Shown here: piece by piece, positions 61,104 to 64,000 of the stretch
How positions within the stretch are numbered: the stretch's first letter is position 1
Layout of the letters: each line of letters begins with the position of its first letter
Assembly: GCA_002490775.1 (NCBI GenBank)
Contig: DKUR01000019.1
Coordinates: forward strand, 1 to 64,000
Direction of reading: 5' to 3'
DNA length: 64,000 bases
Source: Lachnospiraceae bacterium UBA7199
Lineage (GTDB): Bacteria > Bacillota > Clostridia > Lachnospirales > Lachnospiraceae
Notes under the pieces: model-generated
What the model saw: only the letters and a program-made list of their open reading frames with translations
The model's database searches: none
Told to the model about the DNA's origin: nothing
Program-made: the position numbers and the translations under genes

Positions 61104-62009
61104 TTACAAATTCAGCTTTGCAAACAAATCCCCAAGACTGGTTCCCAGACTTTCTCCTGAGCTGTAGCTCTCGGTATCTGTATTTTCTATCTCCTGAGCT
61201 TCCTGGTCTTCAGAAACAGCCTTAATACTTAAGGAAATCTTCCCCTCATTGGTATTTAGCACCTTTACCTTAACCTGATCACCAACTTTAAGCACCTCAG
61301 AAGGCTTCTTGATTCTCTTCTGACAGATCTGAGAGATATGAACCAATCCGGTCAATCCATCCTTCAAATCTATAAATGCTCCATAAGGCTGAAGGCTTTC
61401 TACTGTGCCATCCAACACAGTTCCCGGAACAATCATTGCCACTTTATGGTCATGCTCCTCCTTCGCCTGCTCTTTCAATATCTCTTTGGCAGAAAGAATC
61501 AGTTTCTCCTTTTCCCGATCAATGGTTGTAACTCTTACAGTCAATTTCTTTCCAAGATAGTCATTCGTATCCTCCACATAGGAAAGCGCCAGTTGGGAGG
61601 CCGGAATAAATCCCCTGATTCCTTCCACATAAGCAACCGCGCCTGCATTTACTGTTTCGCTTATCTTTACATTTAAATTTTTCTTTTCCTCCATATATTC
61701 AGCAAGCTTATCCCAGGCAAGCACTGCATTTGCCTCTCTTCTGGAAAGAAGAATATTTCCCTGCCCATCATCCATTAAAACTACTGTCGCTTCAATCACA
61801 TCTCCGATTCTTACATCATTCAGCACTGAAAATCCCGGATCATCACTCATTTCGGCTGCCTTTATAATTCCCTGGGTATAATATTTAAGGTCTAAAGTTA
61901 CCTCCTCTTCATTTACATCAATTACAGTCCCGGAAATTACATCTCCTTCATTAATCTTCCGAAATGATGCTTCCAGTTCCTTTTCATAATCCTTCATTGA
62001 CTCTTCCAT
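61104..62009 (-). CDS. S1 RNA-binding domain protein (RpsA-like)
   Basis: A 301-residue protein with three S1 domains (about 20-88, 103-170 and 190-262), each with the VTLDLKYYTQGII, GAVAYVEGIRGFIPASQ and GAFIDLKDGLTGLVHISQ type cores. It fits the short clostridial version of ribosomal protein S1. A polar tail of about 40 residues follows. AGGAGAAGG precedes the ATG. Not necessarily ribosome-bound; no IspH fusion, unlike some relatives. Confidence 0.88.
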   Translation of the reverse strand: MEESMKDYEKELEASFRKINEGDVISGTVIDVNEEEVTLDLKYYTQGIIKAAEMSDDPGFSVLNDVRIGDVIEATVVLMDDGQGNILLSRREANAVLAWDKLAEYMEEKKNLNVKISETVNAGAVAYVEGIRGFIPASQLALSYVEDTNDYLGKKLTVRVTTIDREKEKLILSAKEILKEQAKEEHDHKVAMIVPGTVLDGTVESLQPYGAFIDLKDGLTGLVHISQICQKRIKKPSEVLKVGDQVKVKVLNTNEGKISLSIKAVSEDQEAQEIENTDTESYSSGESLGTSLGDLFAKLNL

Positions 62010-62024
62010 AGCTTCCTTCTCCTT

Positions 62025-62900
62025 TTATTTCTTTTTCCTCTTAATCACTTTTTCCCAATGGGGACCTATACTTACAATAATCAGGCTATGATCGTCTATT
62101 TCTTCACGTCCCCAGGAGAAATAAATCCGCTGATCATTGTTTCCATCATAAAATTTTGTATGTGAATTGCAAGTAATAGAATACCTCTCACCTTTAAAAT
62201 TCATAATACTTTTAAAAGACAATGTTTCTTTTGAACCTTTTCCCGAACATACAATTCCACATTTACTTTTCAGTCCTACTAAGGCTTTCTCCTCTTTTCC
62301 TCCACACTCATTATATATTCTTTTTCCATAATCATTCAATGCAATTAAATGTCTGAGCAACTCTTCCTTTATTTCCCCAAATCTTCCTAATTCTTTTATA
62401 TTTGTAAGAGCCTTTTCCTGAAATAGAAGTTTTGGAAAACACACTGTCACTTTATCTACAAACACTTCATAAGTATCGGCCTCAAATAAAAATTTCCTTT
62501 TGACTTTTAATACATCACTATTTCTCACAATTCCACTTTCATAAGTTTCCTTTGTATCAAACACGCATAATTCCTTATCTGCATTCTCAGCATCTTTTCT
62601 GGATATTACCACATAGCCTTTCTCTTCCATTTCATTTATCATTTCATATGTTTCTCTACAGCTTTTTTGCTTTGAAATTATCTCCTGAAGAAAACTGTTA
62701 ATATCATTTTGTTCATCTAAATATAAATATTCAGCAGCACTGACACCTTCTTCATCTACTTCATCATAAAATGTGTCCGGTATAAGAAATAAATCGGTTT
62801 GCCCAATATGATTTATCTTTTCCTCAAGGGTTAATGCCTCATCAATATCTATATTTCTGTAATCCCTTGAAGGCAGTAAATAGAAATCTATTTTCCACAT
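62025..62900 (-). CDS. Hypothetical partner of the DUF3696 ATPase
   Basis: A 291-residue protein I cannot assign. It overlaps the ATPase gene by 13 bases, so it is cotranslated. The C-terminal part (about 225-285) has SFKSIMNFKGERYSITCNSHTKF...RIYFSWGREEIDDHSLIIVSIGPHW, a compact His- and aromatic-rich pattern I recall from C-termini of unannotated defence-linked proteins. The N-terminal 220 residues are acidic and mostly helical with TFYDEVDEEGVSAAEYLYLDEQNDINSFLQEII. No membrane segment. It may be the effector or regulator of the pair. Confidence 0.6.
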   Translation of the reverse strand: MWKIDFYLLPSRDYRNIDIDEALTLEEKINHIGQTDLFLIPDTFYDEVDEEGVSAAEYLYLDEQNDINSFLQEIISKQKSCRETYEMINEMEEKGYVVISRKDAENADKELCVFDTKETYESGIVRNSDVLKVKRKFLFEADTYEVFVDKVTVCFPKLLFQEKALTNIKELGRFGEIKEELLRHLIALNDYGKRIYNECGGKEEKALVGLKSKCGIVCSGKGSKETLSFKSIMNFKGERYSITCNSHTKFYDGNNDQRIYFSWGREEIDDHSLIIVSIGPHWEKVIKRKKK

Positions 62901-63997
62901 CTTTTTATCTCCAATAGTTCACGCAAATCCATTCTCTTTTGATCAAAAAATTTCTCTGGCCATTCCTCTAATTCACCGTTTTCAAAAACTGTAATATTTC
63001 TGCATGTACTTAAAGTATTTCTCTTTTCGAAAAAAAGAATCTGCATTTCATCGCACTGTTTACTTTTAGCCGCCTGTATTCTACTTCCATCAACAATATG
63101 CTCGCTGTGGGTTTCAACAATTACCTGAACACCACTTTCTGCCACAAGCGCCAAAAATTTTCCAAGTGTTGATTGGCTGTATGGATGCAAATGTGCCTCC
63201 GGATTTTCTACAATCAGAACTGCATCACCTATAATACTTGCCGCCAATGCCTGCACAATAATTGGTAACACATATGTAATTCCAAATCCAGTGGCTGTAG
63301 GCAGATAGAATTCTCCATTATTCTTAAATTTTATTGTGGCAAAATTTCTTTCCAAATCCATACTGTGCTGTAGTTCAGTTCCTGGAATAATCAAACTAAG
63401 CCATTCCTCACAATTAGCAGAAAATCTGTCAATTGTAGAAATTTTCAGCTTTTCCGGCAACTGCATATTATCATATAGCTTTTGAACTTTATCCATTTCA
63501 CCGATCACATAGCTGGTATTTTCTCCTGAATTGCCTACCGAAAAGAAATTAGAATTATTTATATTTGAAATGAGCCTTGGCCCCTGACGTTCTGCATTTA
63601 AAAAGAAAATATTAATTTTACTCAAATTTTCTTCTTCAGAAAATTTTTCCGAAATCTCTTCACAATTTTGTATTGAAAAATACATTTCATCATCCAAGAG
63701 CTGTAACACTACTTCACTATTCAATCCGTTTATTCCAATATCCAATTTTACATTTTTATCACCAAGTTCCTCATAAACAATACTTGATGGAACGCCCAAA
63801 CTAAGCCCCTGTACTTCATTTGTATTTATCCTTTTGTTTTCATACCCTTTCCAAGCCTCCTGTGCCAGCAGTAAGCCCTGTATTAAACTTGACTTTCCTG
63901 CCGCATTGCTTCCTGTCAGGATATTCAAATTCTTTAAAAATGCTCTAAAGCTCTTGTGGCATTTAAAGTTTTGCAACATAATATAATCTATTTTCAA
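62888..63997 (-). CDS. AAA family ATPase with DUF3696 C-terminus (defence-like)
   Basis: About 369 residues of an SMC/OLD-like ATPase. It has N-terminal LQNFKCHKSF, Walker A GSNAAGKSS, an intervening coiled region, and Walker B in LIVENPEAHLHPYSQSTLGKFLA followed by the H-loop VIVETHSEHIVDG. The C-terminal ITVFENGELEEWPEKFFDQ is the DUF3696 signature. DUF3696 ATPases form two-gene modules in many bacteria and are frequently placed in defence contexts; that is family-level knowledge, not shown here. TTG 63997 is the first usable start in the window, but the reading frame is open to the edge, so the true start may lie outside. Confidence 0.8.
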   Translation of the reverse strand: MKIDYIMLQNFKCHKSFRAFLKNLNILTGSNAAGKSSLIQGLLLAQEAWKGYENKRINTNEVQGLSLGVPSSIVYEELGDKNVKLDIGINGLNSEVVLQLLDDEMYFSIQNCEEISEKFSEEENLSKINIFFLNAERQGPRLISNINNSNFFSVGNSGENTSYVIGEMDKVQKLYDNMQLPEKLKISTIDRFSANCEEWLSLIIPGTELQHSMDLERNFATIKFKNNGEFYLPTATGFGITYVLPIIVQALAASIIGDAVLIVENPEAHLHPYSQSTLGKFLALVAESGVQVIVETHSEHIVDGSRIQAAKSKQCDEMQILFFEKRNTLSTCRNITVFENGELEEWPEKFFDQKRMDLRELLEIKRCGK

Positions 63998-64000
63998 CCT

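Overview
The window looks like a chromosomal segment of a low-to-mid GC, anaerobic, Gram-positive gut clostridium, most likely a Lachnospiraceae-type Firmicute. The pointers are AGGAGG-type ribosome-binding sites, a HrcA/CIRCE site, Gram-positive LexA boxes, DUF4250, a TraX-family protein, the PadR/DUF1700/DUF4097 operon, PF06541 membrane proteins and several chemoreceptors. This is inference from gene content; no rRNA or tRNA is present to confirm it. Most genes lie on the minus strand. No CRISPR array, insertion sequence or prophage was seen.

Layout. 1-8.3 kb: a cut-off DNA methyltransferase, a polysaccharide deacetylase, DUF4250, clpB under a CIRCE-overlapped promoter, a metallophosphoesterase coupled to a ParB-like/BMP-like fusion, and a Cof-type phosphatase. 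8.3-11.4 kb (plus strand): a secreted VIT-vWA protein with a C-terminal anchor and an adjacent exosortase, preceded by an 11-bp helically phased tandem repeat. 11.4-16.7 kb: GH17 enzyme, chemoreceptor, LysR regulator, an orphan MetQ-like lipoprotein and a nicotinamidase-like enzyme. 16.7-22 kb: a MarR-controlled heterodimeric ABC exporter and a TraX-family protein. 22-31 kb: an ECF S component, the PadR/DUF1700/DUF4097 envelope operon, a chemoreceptor, PF06541 and XRE/membrane-protein genes, and a GH13 enzyme. 31-38 kb: a DinG/XPD-like helicase, an HPr-like protein without the phosphorylatable His loop, and an SOS-type block (TIGR03915/TIGR03916 repair pair and rarA) with three LexA-like boxes. 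38-42 kb: a chemoreceptor and a BlaI/BlaR1-type pair. 42-48.4 kb: an alpha-galactoside uptake and hydrolysis operon with a divergent AraC regulator. 48.4-53 kb: accessory genes, including a GGADGPT-motif protein, a broken Rpn-family nuclease gene, two acyltransferase-3 proteins and several large hairpins. 53-62 kb: glutamate synthase (gltD, gltB) with a hairpin/U-tract leader, a CPBP protease, a HAD phosphatase and an S1-domain protein. 62-64 kb: a two-gene SMC-like ATPase (DUF3696) plus partner that resembles a defence module.

Regulation is unusually readable. Promoters with 16-18 bp spacers coincide with dyads for clpB, marR, padR, the small XRE gene, blaI, rarA and the repair pair. The least explained structures are the 11-bp phased repeat before the exosortase pair, a 38-bp repeat unit found at two loci, the terminator-like gltB leader, a 17-bp inverted repeat over a start codon, and the ATPase/partner pair at the right edge.
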